A stretch of 64,000 nucleotides of DNA from Casp-actino8 sp001510455 (GCA_027592035.1 JAQCIK010000005.1:1-64000), one strand, 5' to 3'; shown: positions 33,025 through 41,861, counted from the stretch's first letter. A program made the numbers and translations. Notes: generated by a model from the sequence alone, not told the origin.

Positions 33025-33999
33025 TCACCCCGGCGGTGGAGAATCGTCGACAGAAACACGCGGAAGTTCGTCGCGGTCCTGGATGACGACGCCGGCGAGG
33101 ACGCAGGCGATACCGAACAGGTCGATCGGCGTGGGCGTCTGATCGAGCGCGATGAATCCCACCACACCTGCGGTGACCGGTAGGAGGGCGAGCATGATGC
33201 TGAATCGACGTACCGGGATACGACGCAGCACCGATTGATCGATGCCGTAGCCGATCCCGTTCGACAGGACTCCCACCAAGACGCACAGCGCCAGGATGCG
33301 CAGTGACGACCAGGCCGGTCCGCTGCCCGGTGCACCGATGGGTGACACGGCGAGAGCGCCGATGAAGAGGCCGAGGCCGAGTCCGGCGACACCTCGGTTC
33401 TGACGAGCCACCCGCGATCCCACCACGATGTAGGTGGCCCACATCGCCGACGCGGCGAAGATGAACACGAGACCGAGCGGTTCGCCGCTGATCTCGACTC
33501 CCGACAAGACAGCCACCCCGACGGTGGCCAGGACCAGCGCGACTGCGTTACGAGACGTGCGAGTTCGCACGGCGGCCACGAGGATCGGACCGATGAACTC
33601 GATCGCCACTCCCTTGCCGAGGGGCAGGCGATCGATCGCCATGTAGAAGAACGTGTTCATGAGGGCCGTGGCCACACCGAACACCGACATGGCGATCAGA
33701 TCGTCACGGGTGAACGGAGTGAAGAGATGTCGACCCGATACCAACACGAGCGCGATGGCGGCCCCGATGATGCGTAACCAGGCGACCGAAGCCGGATCGA
33801 TCTCGTCGAAGAGTCCGACGGCGATCGTCGCGCCGATGTACTGAGACGTGGCGCCGAGAACGAAGAGCGCCTCGGGAGAACCGGTGCGCAGAAATCGCGA
33901 GAACGAGTTCAGGGGTATCGGCTCAGTCGAAGAGCTCAGGATCGGTGCGACAGATCTCCTGCCACAGCGGCTGGAACTGGAACCAGCCGGCGAGTGCAT
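33025..33999 (-). CDS. EamA/RhtA-like DMT-family transporter
   Basis: Ten-helix drug/metabolite transporter; the clear homology begins at EALFVLGATSQYIGATIAVG and continues through LPLGKGVAIEFIGPILVAAV and VGVLSNGIGYGIDQSVLRRI to a short hydrophilic tail. RhtA relatives export amino acids such as threonine or homoserine; substrate here is unknown. The start is uncertain: no ATG, GTG or TTG occurs in frame between the aldolase stop region and residue 1 of the first helix. The ATG at 33999 overlaps the aldolase gene by 77 bp; a CTG at 33912 is the nearest alternative. Confidence 0.82.
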   Translation of the reverse strand: MHSPAGSSSSRCGRRSVAPILSSSTEPIPLNSFSRFLRTGSPEALFVLGATSQYIGATIAVGLFDEIDPASVAWLRIIGAAIALVLVSGRHLFTPFTRDDLIAMSVFGVATALMNTFFYMAIDRLPLGKGVAIEFIGPILVAAVRTRTSRNAVALVLATVGVAVLSGVEISGEPLGLVFIFAASAMWATYIVVGSRVARQNRGVAGLGLGLFIGALAVSPIGAPGSGPAWSSLRILALCVLVGVLSNGIGYGIDQSVLRRIPVRRFSIMLALLPVTAGVVGFIALDQTPTPIDLFGIACVLAGVVIQDRDELPRVSVDDSPPPG

Positions 34000-34732
34000 G
34001 GCCGGTCTGATCGCGGGTGTACGTCGCGTACTCGTGCGGGATGTGCTTCGGCGTGCCGGCGGCCATGGCGAGCAACTGGGCCTGGCAGGAGCGATCCATC
34101 GAGATGAACCAGAACGCCGCCTCCTCCACACTCTGGCCGACCGTGAACAGACCGTGGTTCTGGTGAATGGCCGCCTTACCGCTCGGGAACATCGAAGCCA
34201 ATTCCTTGCCGGCATCGACGTCGAACACCACGGCGCCACCTTGTTCGGAGATCACTCGGTGATCCTCGTAGAAAATGCAGGCGTCTTGAGTGAGGGGATC
34301 GAGAGGGATACCGAGTGAACTGAAGGCCTTCCCGTGGACCGAGTGGGCATGAGCGGCTGCCACCACGTCGGGGCGCGCCGCATGGATCGCCGAGTGGATC
34401 ACGAAGGCGGCGCGGTTCACCGGCATGTCACCGTGCACGACCTCGCCGTGGTGATTGACCAGCAGGAGGTCGCTCACTCGCATGTGTCGGAACGACAGAC
34501 CGAACGGATTCACCCAGAAGTGATCGGTGAGTTCGGGGTCGCGCACCGTGATGTGTCCGGCCACACCTTCACCGAATCCGAGCCGACCGAAGACGCGAAG
34601 CGCACCAGCGAGCCGCTGTTTGCGATACGTGCGCTCTTCCTCGAGCGAGTCGAAGGAGGGAATCTTCAAGAGGTCGGCGTTACCGACTGCGGCTTGAGCG
34701 AGCAGATCGGCGCTGTTCTCGGTGGTGGTCAT
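33923..34732 (-). CDS. Class II aldolase/adducin family protein
   Basis: 269-aa zinc aldolase-fold protein. GEGVAGHITVRDPE, FWVNPFGLSFRHMRVSDLLLV, HSAIHAARPDVVAAAHAHS and QNHGLFTVG carry the His residues expected to bind zinc (HAARPDVVAAAHAHS, NHG). Carbon-carbon lyase, epimerase or decarboxylase activity on a sugar-like compound is possible. The ATG at 34732 follows TAGCCT by exactly 6 nt. Co-directional with the EamA transporter and divergent from a RidA gene. Confidence 0.88.
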   Translation of the reverse strand: MTTTENSADLLAQAAVGNADLLKIPSFDSLEEERTYRKQRLAGALRVFGRLGFGEGVAGHITVRDPELTDHFWVNPFGLSFRHMRVSDLLLVNHHGEVVHGDMPVNRAAFVIHSAIHAARPDVVAAAHAHSVHGKAFSSLGIPLDPLTQDACIFYEDHRVISEQGGAVVFDVDAGKELASMFPSGKAAIHQNHGLFTVGQSVEEAAFWFISMDRSCQAQLLAMAAGTPKHIPHEYATYTRDQTGHALAGWFQFQPLWQEICRTDPELFD

Positions 34733-34738
34733 GAGTCG

Positions 34739-34744
34739 AGGCTA
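34739..34744 (-). promoter_or_regulatory. Leaderless -10 element TAGCCT
   Basis: TAGCCT on the minus strand followed by CGACTC and ATG 34732. The same 12 nt TAGCCTCGACTC precede the GTG at 38445. Confidence 0.6.
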
Positions 34745-34771
34745 GATCGTCCGGGTGGGTCGACGAACGGC

Positions 34772-34777
34772 TAGAAC
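34772..34777 (+). promoter_or_regulatory. Possible leaderless -10 element TAGAAC
   Basis: TAGAAC, 6 nt before the RidA ATG at 34784; last base departs from TANNNT. Confidence 0.35.
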
Positions 34778-34783
34778 GGACTC

Positions 34784-35164
34784 ATGCGCGAAATCGCACC
34801 GTCCTCGATCGCTCCGACAGCGGCCAACTACGCCCATGCGATCCTGTCCGAGGCTCCGAAGCGGCTGTTGCACACGTCGGGTGTGGTCCCGATCGCGCCC
34901 GATGGATCGGTGCCCGACGGAGTGGCTCAACAGGCCGAGGTCGTGTGGGCCAACCTTCTGGCGATTCTCGCCGAGGCCGAGATGTCGGCGACCAATGTCG
35001 TATCGGTCACCACTTACGTAGTGCACGGTGAAGATCTCGCTCCGGTCATGGCGGCCCGAGATCGTGCTCTCGGCGGACATCGAGTGGCGAGCACGCTCGT
35101 CACGGTTCCGGCACTGGCACGCCCCGAATGGCGCATGGAGATCGCGTTGGTGGCGGCTCAGTGA
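34784..35164 (+). CDS. RidA (YjgF/YER057c/UK114) family protein
   Basis: 126-aa protein of the Rid superfamily, which deaminates reactive enamine/imine intermediates. NYAHAILSEAPKRLLHTSGVV, AQQAEVVWANLLAILAEAEM, VVSVTTYVV and the C-terminal PALARPEWRMEIALVA match the family; the usual catalytic Arg lies in the LARPEWRMEIA region. A single-gene unit on the plus strand between the class II aldolase and nitroreductase genes. Confidence 0.88.
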   Translation: MREIAPSSIAPTAANYAHAILSEAPKRLLHTSGVVPIAPDGSVPDGVAQQAEVVWANLLAILAEAEMSATNVVSVTTYVVHGEDLAPVMAARDRALGGHRVASTLVTVPALARPEWRMEIALVAAQ

Positions 35165-35189
35165 CGTGACGGGCTTCCGGCTCTGTGGA

Positions 35190-35762
35190 TCAGCCGCGTC
35201 GAATGATGTTCGGAGTCGGACGCTCAGGAGTCGGAACGTCCTCGGTCGCCCAGCCCACGTACGTGAGTGACATCACCGTCGCACCGGGCGTGAAGCCGCA
35301 GAACAGTGCCACGTCGTCGTTGGCTCCCTTCGGGCAACTTCCCCAGTAGGTGGCCACGCCGCGAGCCTGGGCGCCCAACATGAAGTTCTGGAGTGCCGCT
35401 GCGGTGGCGTCACGATTCTCGGCGGTGCGGTTGGGGGAGTCCCCGGGGGCACTGCCCACGATGACGACGACCGGTGTTCGTGCGTACTTGGTGCGCGCCT
35501 TGTCGACTCGATGAGCCTCGTCACCGTGTCGATTCATCGCCTCGGCCACCACCTCGCCGAGTTCGAGACGAGCATCGCCGCGAACGACACAGAATTCCCA
35601 CGGCCACGTTCGTTTGTGGCACGGCGCCCACGAAGCCAACTCGAAGAACTCGTCGAGAGTCGCGTCATCGACGTCACGAGTCGGGTCGACCTTCATCGAC
35701 GTTCGGCGGTTCCTGATCACGTCGGCGATGATGTCGAAGCGGGAGCGATCGTCGAGTGACAC
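35190..35762 (-). CDS. Nitroreductase family protein
   Basis: 190-aa flavin-dependent nitroreductase-fold protein. The N-terminal IIADVIRNRRTSM segment (phosphate-binding Arg/Ser) is near residues 10-22, then ASWAPCHKRTWPWEF, ENRDATAAALQNFMLGAQARG and VMSLTYVGW. GTG 35762 is chosen: GGAGA lies about 9 nt upstream and a longer frame runs into the SRPBCC gene. Last in a four-gene minus-strand run (TIGR01777, FAD oxidoreductase, SRPBCC, nitroreductase). Substrate unknown. Confidence 0.85.
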   Translation of the reverse strand: MSLDDRSRFDIIADVIRNRRTSMKVDPTRDVDDATLDEFFELASWAPCHKRTWPWEFCVVRGDARLELGEVVAEAMNRHGDEAHRVDKARTKYARTPVVVIVGSAPGDSPNRTAENRDATAAALQNFMLGAQARGVATYWGSCPKGANDDVALFCGFTPGATVMSLTYVGWATEDVPTPERPTPNIIRRG

Positions 35763-35781
35763 GCTGGCAGATCTCCGGGTG

Positions 35782-36228
35782 TCAGCTCTCGAAATGCGCA
35801 GCGAGTCGCTCGAGCGTCGCTTCGATCGCCTTCTGGTTCTTGTCGAAGGCACCCATGATCTTGAGGACGAGTGGTGACTTGCTGTTGGTCCAGTCGAACT
35901 GTTCGGTCACTGTGGTGCCGCCATCGGTGGCCTCGAGCACGTAGCGCCACACGTGTCCACCGAAGTGTCGCCAACCGATCAGGTTCGGCTCGTCGAATTC
36001 GACGACCTCGTTGGTGATTCGGTAGGGGAGGGTGATCTTCATGTCCATGCCGAACTTGGCGCCGAGGGACAGCCGTTCGGGAGCGTTGACTCGAGCATTC
36101 TGCACCGAGCCCGATCCGTCGATGAGGGCATGTTGGCGGGGATCAGCGAGTAGATCGAAGATCTGCTGAGGAGACGCGTTCACCAGTCGGGAGGCCTGGA
36201 TCACCTTTTTCGGATCGGAGGTCGGCAT
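35782..36228 (-). CDS. SRPBCC family protein (polyketide cyclase/dehydrase-like)
   Basis: 148-aa START-like ligand-binding fold. VIQASRLVNASPQQIFDLLA near residues 9-28 opens the domain; GWRHFGGHVWRYVLEATDGGTTVTEQ sits in the middle; a long C-terminal helix ends LERLAAHFES. It binds a hydrophobic ligand or acts as a cyclase-like enzyme. The ribosome-binding site AAAGGA precedes ATG 36228. SRPBCC proteins often neighbour or are fused to TIGR01777 epimerases, one of which is two genes upstream. Confidence 0.85.
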   Translation of the reverse strand: MPTSDPKKVIQASRLVNASPQQIFDLLADPRQHALIDGSGSVQNARVNAPERLSLGAKFGMDMKITLPYRITNEVVEFDEPNLIGWRHFGGHVWRYVLEATDGGTTVTEQFDWTNSKSPLVLKIMGAFDKNQKAIEATLERLAAHFES

Positions 36229-36276
36229 GGGAGTCCTTTCGGTGTCGTCGTGACCGTGTCTATCGTCGGACGTCGC

Positions 36277-37521
36277 TCAGCGCGCCGAGAGCCAGTGTCG
36301 CACGGCTTCTCCGGTGCGTCGCCCCGAGAACAGGGCACCTTGGATGGAGGCGGTGTCGCGATGGTCTCCGCACACGAAGAGTCCGTCGCCGAGATCGATC
36401 CGCTTCTTCGGAGAGAACGGTGGTGACTGATCGGGTTGACCGTGTGGAATCCGGTAGGTGCGCAGGTGGCGCCAGTCGTCGACCGATCGTCCGAACATGG
36501 CAGTGAGTTGGGTGCGGGCGGCGGCTTCGAGATCCCCGTCGAGAATTCCCGGCAGCGCGGCCGCCACGAGATGGCGACCCGAGGGCGCATAGAACGGGCT
36601 GATGTTGCTCATCACGGCCACGTTGAGCACCGGTCCGAGTCCGTCGCCGTCGAGGACGATCGCCTTCGACGACGTAGGTGCGGCCGGCGCATCGAAATAC
36701 ACACACGAGACCGACCGTGAGGCGACGTCGGGAATCCGAACCAGACGATGAGCGATCGGACCTTCGGTCGCCACGATCACGGCCGTCGCCTCGATTGACG
36801 TTCCATCAGCGATCGTGACAAAACCTGGAGCAACCTGCCGGACCTCGGTCGAGAGATGAATCCTCGGCGTCGGGACACGTGAAGCGAGTTGTTCGGGAAG
36901 GCGTTGCATTCCACTCGCGGGTACGGCGGCGTCACCTTCGGCGAGCATCCGGAACACGACATCGAACATGCGGCGCGACGCCGTGAGATCAGGATCGAGC
37001 TGAATGCCGCCGACGAGAGGCCGGAAGAAGCGGTCGAGCATTCGATCGGAGAAACCAGCCTTCTCGAGAACCGAACGCGTGGTCGTGTCGTCACCCCGCA
37101 ACAGATCGGCCGCCCGTCCGCTCTTCACGCGCCGTCGCAGCAGTGCGATGCGCGCCTTGTCGAGAACGCTGCCCACCGGAGCGACGGCTGTCGACACCAA
37201 GGCGGTCGGCTTCCGAAACGGGTCGGAGACTTCGTGTCCACGGCCGTCGATCCAGACGAGTGCCCCCGGATCGAACGAGCACAGGTCGAGTGCATCGACG
37301 TCGAATTGGCGCTCGAGTTCGGGGTAGGCGGTGAGGATCACCTGGAAGCCCCGATCGAGAAGGAAACCGTCCACCTCGTCGGTGCGAACGCGACCTCCGA
37401 CGGCATCGGAGGCTTCGATCACGTGAACGTCGATCCCGGCCTCGTGCAGGGTCCGCGCCGCAGCGAGGCCGGCGAGACCGGCGCCCACGATCACGACGTC
37501 ACAACGCGAGGGCAAGGTCAT
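36277..37521 (-). CDS. FAD-dependent oxidoreductase, amine oxidase/phytoene desaturase-like
   Basis: 414-aa flavoprotein. The dinucleotide-binding VVIVGAGLAGLAAARTLHEAG lies at residues about 9-29, followed by VIEASDAVGGRVRTDE (the GG doublet of the family). The C-terminal FAD motif is LGDGLFVCGDHRDTASIQGA near residues 374-393. Relatives include protoporphyrinogen oxidase-like and carotenoid-type enzymes; the reaction is not assignable. Co-directional with the TIGR01777 epimerase 24 bp upstream and the SRPBCC gene downstream. Confidence 0.87.
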   Translation of the reverse strand: MTLPSRCDVVIVGAGLAGLAAARTLHEAGIDVHVIEASDAVGGRVRTDEVDGFLLDRGFQVILTAYPELERQFDVDALDLCSFDPGALVWIDGRGHEVSDPFRKPTALVSTAVAPVGSVLDKARIALLRRRVKSGRAADLLRGDDTTTRSVLEKAGFSDRMLDRFFRPLVGGIQLDPDLTASRRMFDVVFRMLAEGDAAVPASGMQRLPEQLASRVPTPRIHLSTEVRQVAPGFVTIADGTSIEATAVIVATEGPIAHRLVRIPDVASRSVSCVYFDAPAAPTSSKAIVLDGDGLGPVLNVAVMSNISPFYAPSGRHLVAAALPGILDGDLEAAARTQLTAMFGRSVDDWRHLRTYRIPHGQPDQSPPFSPKKRIDLGDGLFVCGDHRDTASIQGALFSGRRTGEAVRHWLSAR

Positions 37522-37545
37522 ATGAATCGGGTACTACTCAGTGGG

Positions 37546-38445
37546 TCACTTCGACAGCAGTGCTCGCAGCGCCGACTCGAGGTCGGCATGAGCGAAAGTG
37601 AACCCGTCACGCTCGAGAGCCGTGGGTAGAACCTTCTGGCCGGTGAACAGCAGAGCGTCGGCGAGCTCGGATCCGAGCAGAAGTTTGGGTCCGAACGACG
37701 GCACGGGAACGAAACTCGGGCGCTTCAACACCTTGGCGAGCGTCTTGGTGAACTCGGCCTGGGTGACGGGCCGAGGAGCCGTGAGGTTGACGGGTCCGGA
37801 CACCTTCGACGTGAGGAGATGTTCGATCGCCGCGATCTCGTCGTCGATCGAGATCCAGCTCTGCCACTGACGGCCCGATCCCATGCGACCGCCGGCTCCC
37901 AGCTTGAAGAGCGGTAGTAACTTCTTGAGCGCGCCACCCTTCGGTGACAGAACGATTCCGGTTCGTAGATGGGCGACGCGCACCCCAGCCTTCTCGGCAG
38001 CGGCCGTCTCGGCCTCCCACTGCACGCACACATCAGCGAGGAAACCGGAGCCAGCCGGGGACTCCTCGGTGAAGGTTGCCGATTCGCTCTCGCCGTAAAT
38101 GCCGATCGCCGAACCCGAGAGAAGAATTTTTGGGCCATCGGAGAGGTCGGACAGTGACGATGCGAGCAGAGCCGTGCTCTTGGTGCGACTCTCGAGAATT
38201 TCGCGCTTGTAGTCGGTGGTCCATCGCTTGTCGCCGATTCCGGCACCGGCGAGGTGGACGACGGCGTCCACTCCGCGCAGTTTGTCGGCTTCGATCGAAC
38301 CCGACTTCGGATCCCAAGCGATCGAGTCGGCGCCGTTCGACGTGCGACGAGTGAAACGGAGAACGCGGTGTCCATTGGTGGCGAGACGGTGAGCGAGTGC
38401 GGTCCCGATGAGGCCGCTCGCTCCGGTGATGGCGATGGAGGTCAC
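37546..38445 (-). CDS. TIGR01777 family epimerase (extended SDR, YfcH-like)
   Basis: 299-aa SDR-fold protein. AITGASGLIGTALAHRL (residues 5-21) binds NAD(P); VDAVVHLAGAGIGDKRWT, GSAIGIYGE and the C-terminal SFGPKLLLGSELADALLFTGQ-type segments are diagnostic. The biochemical role of this family is not firmly known. GTG start at 38445 follows TAGCCT by 6 nt. Heads the run with the FAD oxidoreductase, SRPBCC and nitroreductase genes. Confidence 0.9.
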   Translation of the reverse strand: MTSIAITGASGLIGTALAHRLATNGHRVLRFTRRTSNGADSIAWDPKSGSIEADKLRGVDAVVHLAGAGIGDKRWTTDYKREILESRTKSTALLASSLSDLSDGPKILLSGSAIGIYGESESATFTEESPAGSGFLADVCVQWEAETAAAEKAGVRVAHLRTGIVLSPKGGALKKLLPLFKLGAGGRMGSGRQWQSWISIDDEIAAIEHLLTSKVSGPVNLTAPRPVTQAEFTKTLAKVLKRPSFVPVPSFGPKLLLGSELADALLFTGQKVLPTALERDGFTFAHADLESALRALLSK

Positions 38446-38451
38446 GAGTCG

Positions 38452-38457
38452 AGGCTA
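38452..38457 (-). promoter_or_regulatory. Leaderless -10 element TAGCCT
   Basis: TAGCCT then CGACTC then GTG 38445 on the minus strand, identical over 12 nt to the class II aldolase promoter at 34733-34744. Confidence 0.6.
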
Positions 38458-38509
38458 CGACCGCTCGGGAGAGCCTGCACGACCGGAGGGACAGTGTCAG
38501 GCGTCTCGG

Positions 38510-40393
38510 TCAGATCGGGTCGTCGACGTGCCGAGCCTCGTCGTCGATCACGATCGGCACCGACGTCACCACGGTGTTCGGGCGGTACAAGAGGCGCCCC
38601 TTCAACTTGAACGCCATCTGATTGTGCAGCCACGCGGTTCGCTTCGGAGTGACATTCTCGGGAATGACGACGGTGATGATGTCGTCCTCGGACTCGGCAT
38701 CGAGTTCGTCGAGATACTTGAGAACGGGCTTCGTGAGTTCACGGTAGGGCGAGCGAAGGATCTCGAGCTGCAGAGGTATGTCGTGCTCGGCCCAGGCCCT
38801 CTTGATCGATTCGGACTCGGACTCACTCGTGCTCACCGAGACGGCGAGCAAGCGATCGGGTCGAAGGCTCTTCGCGTATTCGATAGCGTGCAGTGTTCCC
38901 TTGTTGATGCTGCCGACGAGAACGACGACGAAGTGAGTTCGACGTTGCGGCTTGTAGGAGGTGTCGACCGAGACGAGTGACTTCACGCGCGAGTAGTGGC
39001 GTTCGATCGACGAGAAGAAGAGCACGAGAAGGGGAATGACGACGGCGGGTATCCACGCACCGTCCTTGAACTTGACGATGAGGACGACCAGCGCAACGGT
39101 GGCCGTCGTGATGGCACCCACCGTGCTGACCGACATGAAGATCTTCCAGTTCTTCGGACGCAGTCGCCATTGCCGAACGGCCATGCCGGTCTGACTGAGC
39201 GTGAATCCGGTGAACACGCCGATGGCGTAGAGCGGGATCAGGGCCGTCACGATGCCGCCGAAGAGGATGACGAGAAGAATCGCCGCCAGGGAGAGGAAGA
39301 TGATGCCGTTCGAGAACACCAGGCGACTGCCGCGGTTCTGGAACTGTTTGGGCAGGTATCCATCGCGAGCCACGATCGACGACAGGCGTGGATAATCGGC
39401 GAAGGCCGTGTTGGCGGCCAGGATCAAGATTCCGAAAGTCGCGAATTGCATGACGAAGAACATCACGTTGCGGCCCCCGTAGACGTGTTCGGCCATCTGC
39501 GCGAGCACGGTTTGGGTGATGCGGCCTTCCTCGTCGGCCACGGGTTCGATGTGATGGGCGAGTACCGACAAGCCGAAGAAGCTCGAGCCGAGAATGACGG
39601 CCATCATCACCAAGGTGTTGGCGGCGTTACGGCTCTCGGGCTTCTCGAACGCGGGAACTCCATCGGAGACCGCTTCCACTCCGGTGAGGGCGACTGCACC
39701 CGACGAGAACGCCTTCAAGAAGAAGTACAGACCGATACCGCCCGTACCAGCGAGTATCTCCTCGGAAACCGGATCGGTGTGGTCGATGGGAGGGAGATCC
39801 TGGAACCAGACCCGGAAGAGGCCGACCACGATCAGTAGGAACAGTGAGGCGATGTAGATGTAAGTGGGCGGTGCGAACAATGCGCCCGACTCCTTCAGCC
39901 CCCGAAGATTGGCCAACATCATGAGAAGGATGAAACCGACGCACATGTGAACGCGGTAGTCCTTCAATCCGCTGAAGGCCGAAATGATGGCGGCGACACC
40001 TCCCGACACCGATACTGCAACCGTGAGGATGTAGTCGACGAGGAGTGAACCTCCGGCCACGAGGGACGGGTATTTCCCCAGATTCTCCTTGCTCACCATG
40101 TACGAACCGCCACCACCTGGATAGGCGAAGATCGTCTGGCGATAACTGGTGATGACGATCACGAGCAGAACGATCACGAGCAGCGAGATCGGAACGAGCC
40201 GCGAGTAGGCGGCGTACCCGGCGCCGGCGAAGGCCAGAAAGACGATGAGAATCTCTTGGGTCGCGTAGGCCGTCGACGAAATCGCGTCGGAGGCGAACAC
40301 CGGAAGCGCGATGCGCTTCTTCAGCCGCTGGTGGTGCTCGGCGTCGGTACTGATCGGGTTTCCGAGGATCGCCTTCTTCAGGTTCTGGTACAT
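38510..40393 (-). CDS. APC-superfamily permease with C-terminal cytoplasmic domain
   Basis: 627-aa transporter. About 12 membrane helices (residues 40-470) begin with FASDAISSTAYATQEILIVF, and YPGGGGSYMVSKENLGKYPS marks helix 3; a cytoplasmic USP-like domain follows (HFVVVLVGSINKGTLHAIEYA). It matches the permease beside ceoB/ceoC in mycobacteria (Rv2690c-type). A role in potassium or amino-acid transport under TrkA-type control is inferred from context. The gene is divergent from ceoB. TAGTGT lies 10 nt before its ATG. Confidence 0.88.
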   Translation of the reverse strand: MYQNLKKAILGNPISTDAEHHQRLKKRIALPVFASDAISSTAYATQEILIVFLAFAGAGYAAYSRLVPISLLVIVLLVIVITSYRQTIFAYPGGGGSYMVSKENLGKYPSLVAGGSLLVDYILTVAVSVSGGVAAIISAFSGLKDYRVHMCVGFILLMMLANLRGLKESGALFAPPTYIYIASLFLLIVVGLFRVWFQDLPPIDHTDPVSEEILAGTGGIGLYFFLKAFSSGAVALTGVEAVSDGVPAFEKPESRNAANTLVMMAVILGSSFFGLSVLAHHIEPVADEEGRITQTVLAQMAEHVYGGRNVMFFVMQFATFGILILAANTAFADYPRLSSIVARDGYLPKQFQNRGSRLVFSNGIIFLSLAAILLVILFGGIVTALIPLYAIGVFTGFTLSQTGMAVRQWRLRPKNWKIFMSVSTVGAITTATVALVVLIVKFKDGAWIPAVVIPLLVLFFSSIERHYSRVKSLVSVDTSYKPQRRTHFVVVLVGSINKGTLHAIEYAKSLRPDRLLAVSVSTSESESESIKRAWAEHDIPLQLEILRSPYRELTKPVLKYLDELDAESEDDIITVVIPENVTPKRTAWLHNQMAFKLKGRLLYRPNTVVTSVPIVIDDEARHVDDPI

Positions 40394-40403
40394 GCCGGCT
40401 TCG

Positions 40404-40409
40404 ACACTA
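40404..40409 (-). promoter_or_regulatory. -10 element TAGTGT (APC permease)
   Basis: TAGTGT on the minus strand, 10 nt before ATG 40393; very short leader expected. Confidence 0.4.
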
Positions 40410-40453
40410 TGCCCATTGACCAGCCAAGAGTGGGTACCGACACGTCAAGTGAC

Positions 40454-40459
40454 TAGGGT
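40454..40459 (+). promoter_or_regulatory. -10 element TAGGGT (ceoB-ceoC), leadered
   Basis: TAGGGT with a leader of about 36 nt ending in GAGGAG before ATG 40502. Unlike the leaderless genes, this unit has a proper ribosome-binding site. Confidence 0.45.
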
Positions 40460-40501
40460 TCCGAGCGGTCGGATCTCGAGGATCCTGCTTGAGGAGTCGA
40501 A

Positions 40502-41167
40502 ATGCACGTCGTGATCGTGGGCTGTGGTCGGGTGGGCTCCACCCTTGCTCGACAGCTCGTCGCTCAGAATCATTCCGTGACGGTGGTCGATCGCAAGAAG
40601 TCGGCGTTCCAGCGTCTGGGTGAGGGTTTCACCGGACGCACTCTGTCGGGTATCGGATTCGATCGAGACGTTCTCGTCGAAGCCGGTATTCAAGAGGCCG
40701 GCGCGGTTGCCGCTGTCACGAACGGTGACAACTCGAACATCCTCGTGGCCCGAGTGGCTCGTGAGAACTTCCGGATCGAGAAGGTCGTGGCTCGTATCTA
40801 CGACCCGAAGCGCGCCGAGGTGTATCAGCGACTCGGTATCGCAACGGTTGCCACCGTCACTTGGACGGCCGAGCGTGTGATGCGCCGCATCCTCCCCGAA
40901 GAGTCGGGTATCGAATGGGTCGATCCGACGGCCAAGGTGACGGTCATCGAACGCGAGATCCCTCAGGGTCTGGTGGGCAAGCGTTATTCGTCGTTCGACG
41001 TTCCGGGTCGGGTCAAGGTGATCGCGGTCAATCGCCTCGGCGCGGCGGCCATCCCGACCGAAGATCTCGTGGGGCAGGAAGGCGACATCGTGCACCTCGC
41101 CGTGGCCACTCCCGATCTGAACGACGTGATGACGATCGTCGACGCTCACGTAGCGGACGGAAGCTAG
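40502..41167 (+). CDS. ceoB: TrkA-type potassium-uptake regulatory protein
   Basis: 221-aa protein with TrkA-N (RCK) domain: VIVGCGRVGSTLARQLVAQ at residues 4-22 binds NAD(H) or nucleotide, and a TrkA-C domain spans about 140-217 (RVKVIAVNRLGAAAIPTEDL). It gates a Trk/Ktr-like or APC transporter at the cytoplasmic face. Leadered with GAGGAG. Followed 9 bp after its stop by a paralogous trkA. The order APC permease, trkA, trkA, OB-fold matches mycobacterial Rv2690c-ceoB-ceoC; the symbol is given on that basis. Confidence 0.88.
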   Translation: MHVVIVGCGRVGSTLARQLVAQNHSVTVVDRKKSAFQRLGEGFTGRTLSGIGFDRDVLVEAGIQEAGAVAAVTNGDNSNILVARVARENFRIEKVVARIYDPKRAEVYQRLGIATVATVTWTAERVMRRILPEESGIEWVDPTAKVTVIEREIPQGLVGKRYSSFDVPGRVKVIAVNRLGAAAIPTEDLVGQEGDIVHLAVATPDLNDVMTIVDAHVADGS

Positions 41168-41176
41168 GAGAACGAC

Positions 41177-41845
41177 GTGAAGATCCTCATCGCCGGTGGA
41201 GGAAGTGTCGGACGCTTCATCGCCGAACAATTGGCGAGCAGCGAACACGACGTGACCATTTGTGACAACGATGCGTCGGTCGTCAACCAGCATCGCGATC
41301 GCAACGACCCCGAGGGTGTCAGGTGGTTCCTCGGTGATGCATGTGACATATCGATTCTCGAAGCGGCCGGAGCCGGCGAGGCCGATGTGGTCGTGGCGGT
41401 GACCGGTGACGACGAGGACAATCTGGTGGTGTCGCTGCTGTCGAAGCAGGAACATGGTGCCCCCCGAGTCGTCGCCCGCGTGAACAACCCGAAGAACGAA
41501 TGGATGTTCAACGACATGTGGGGTGTCGACGTCTCGGTGTCGACACCACATCTGATCACCGGCCTCGTCGAGGAGGCGGTGAACGTGGGCCAGGTGGTTC
41601 GTCTGCTCGCGTTCGAGGGCGGCAAGGCCCGCATGCTCGAAGTCACGCTCGCCGACGACTCGCCAGCTCGCGACAAGGCGATCGGATCGCTGGCGATGCC
41701 ACGCGATCTGGTTGTGGTGGCCGTCGTCCGCCACGGCAAGGTCGTGTCACCGAGCGACGATCTCGTTCTACGGGCCGGTGACGAAGTTCTGGTTCTCACC
41801 CACGACGCGACCGAAGAAGAAGTCGAAGAAGTCTTCGTCGCCTGA
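41177..41845 (+). CDS. ceoC: TrkA-type potassium-uptake regulatory protein (second)
   Basis: 222-aa paralogue with TrkA-N motif ILIAGGGSVGRFIAEQLASSEH (N-terminal glycine-rich loop) and TrkA-C domain from about residue 140. VVVAVTGDDEDNLVVSLLSKQ is the typical core. GTG start preceded by AGGAG. Probably forms a heteromeric regulator with CeoB. Its 3' end is Glu-rich (ATEEEVEEVFVA). It converges on the OB-fold gene with a 16-bp gap. Confidence 0.88.
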   Translation: MKILIAGGGSVGRFIAEQLASSEHDVTICDNDASVVNQHRDRNDPEGVRWFLGDACDISILEAAGAGEADVVVAVTGDDEDNLVVSLLSKQEHGAPRVVARVNNPKNEWMFNDMWGVDVSVSTPHLITGLVEEAVNVGQVVRLLAFEGGKARMLEVTLADDSPARDKAIGSLAMPRDLVVVAVVRHGKVVSPSDDLVLRAGDEVLVLTHDATEEEVEEVFVA

Positions 41846-41861
41846 TCGTCGCGACGAACGG

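Noticed and set aside
41846..41857. TCGTCGCGACGA perfect palindrome between ceoC and the OB-fold gene
   Set aside because: It has no loop for a hairpin and lies between convergent genes; GC-rich palindromes of this length occur by chance.
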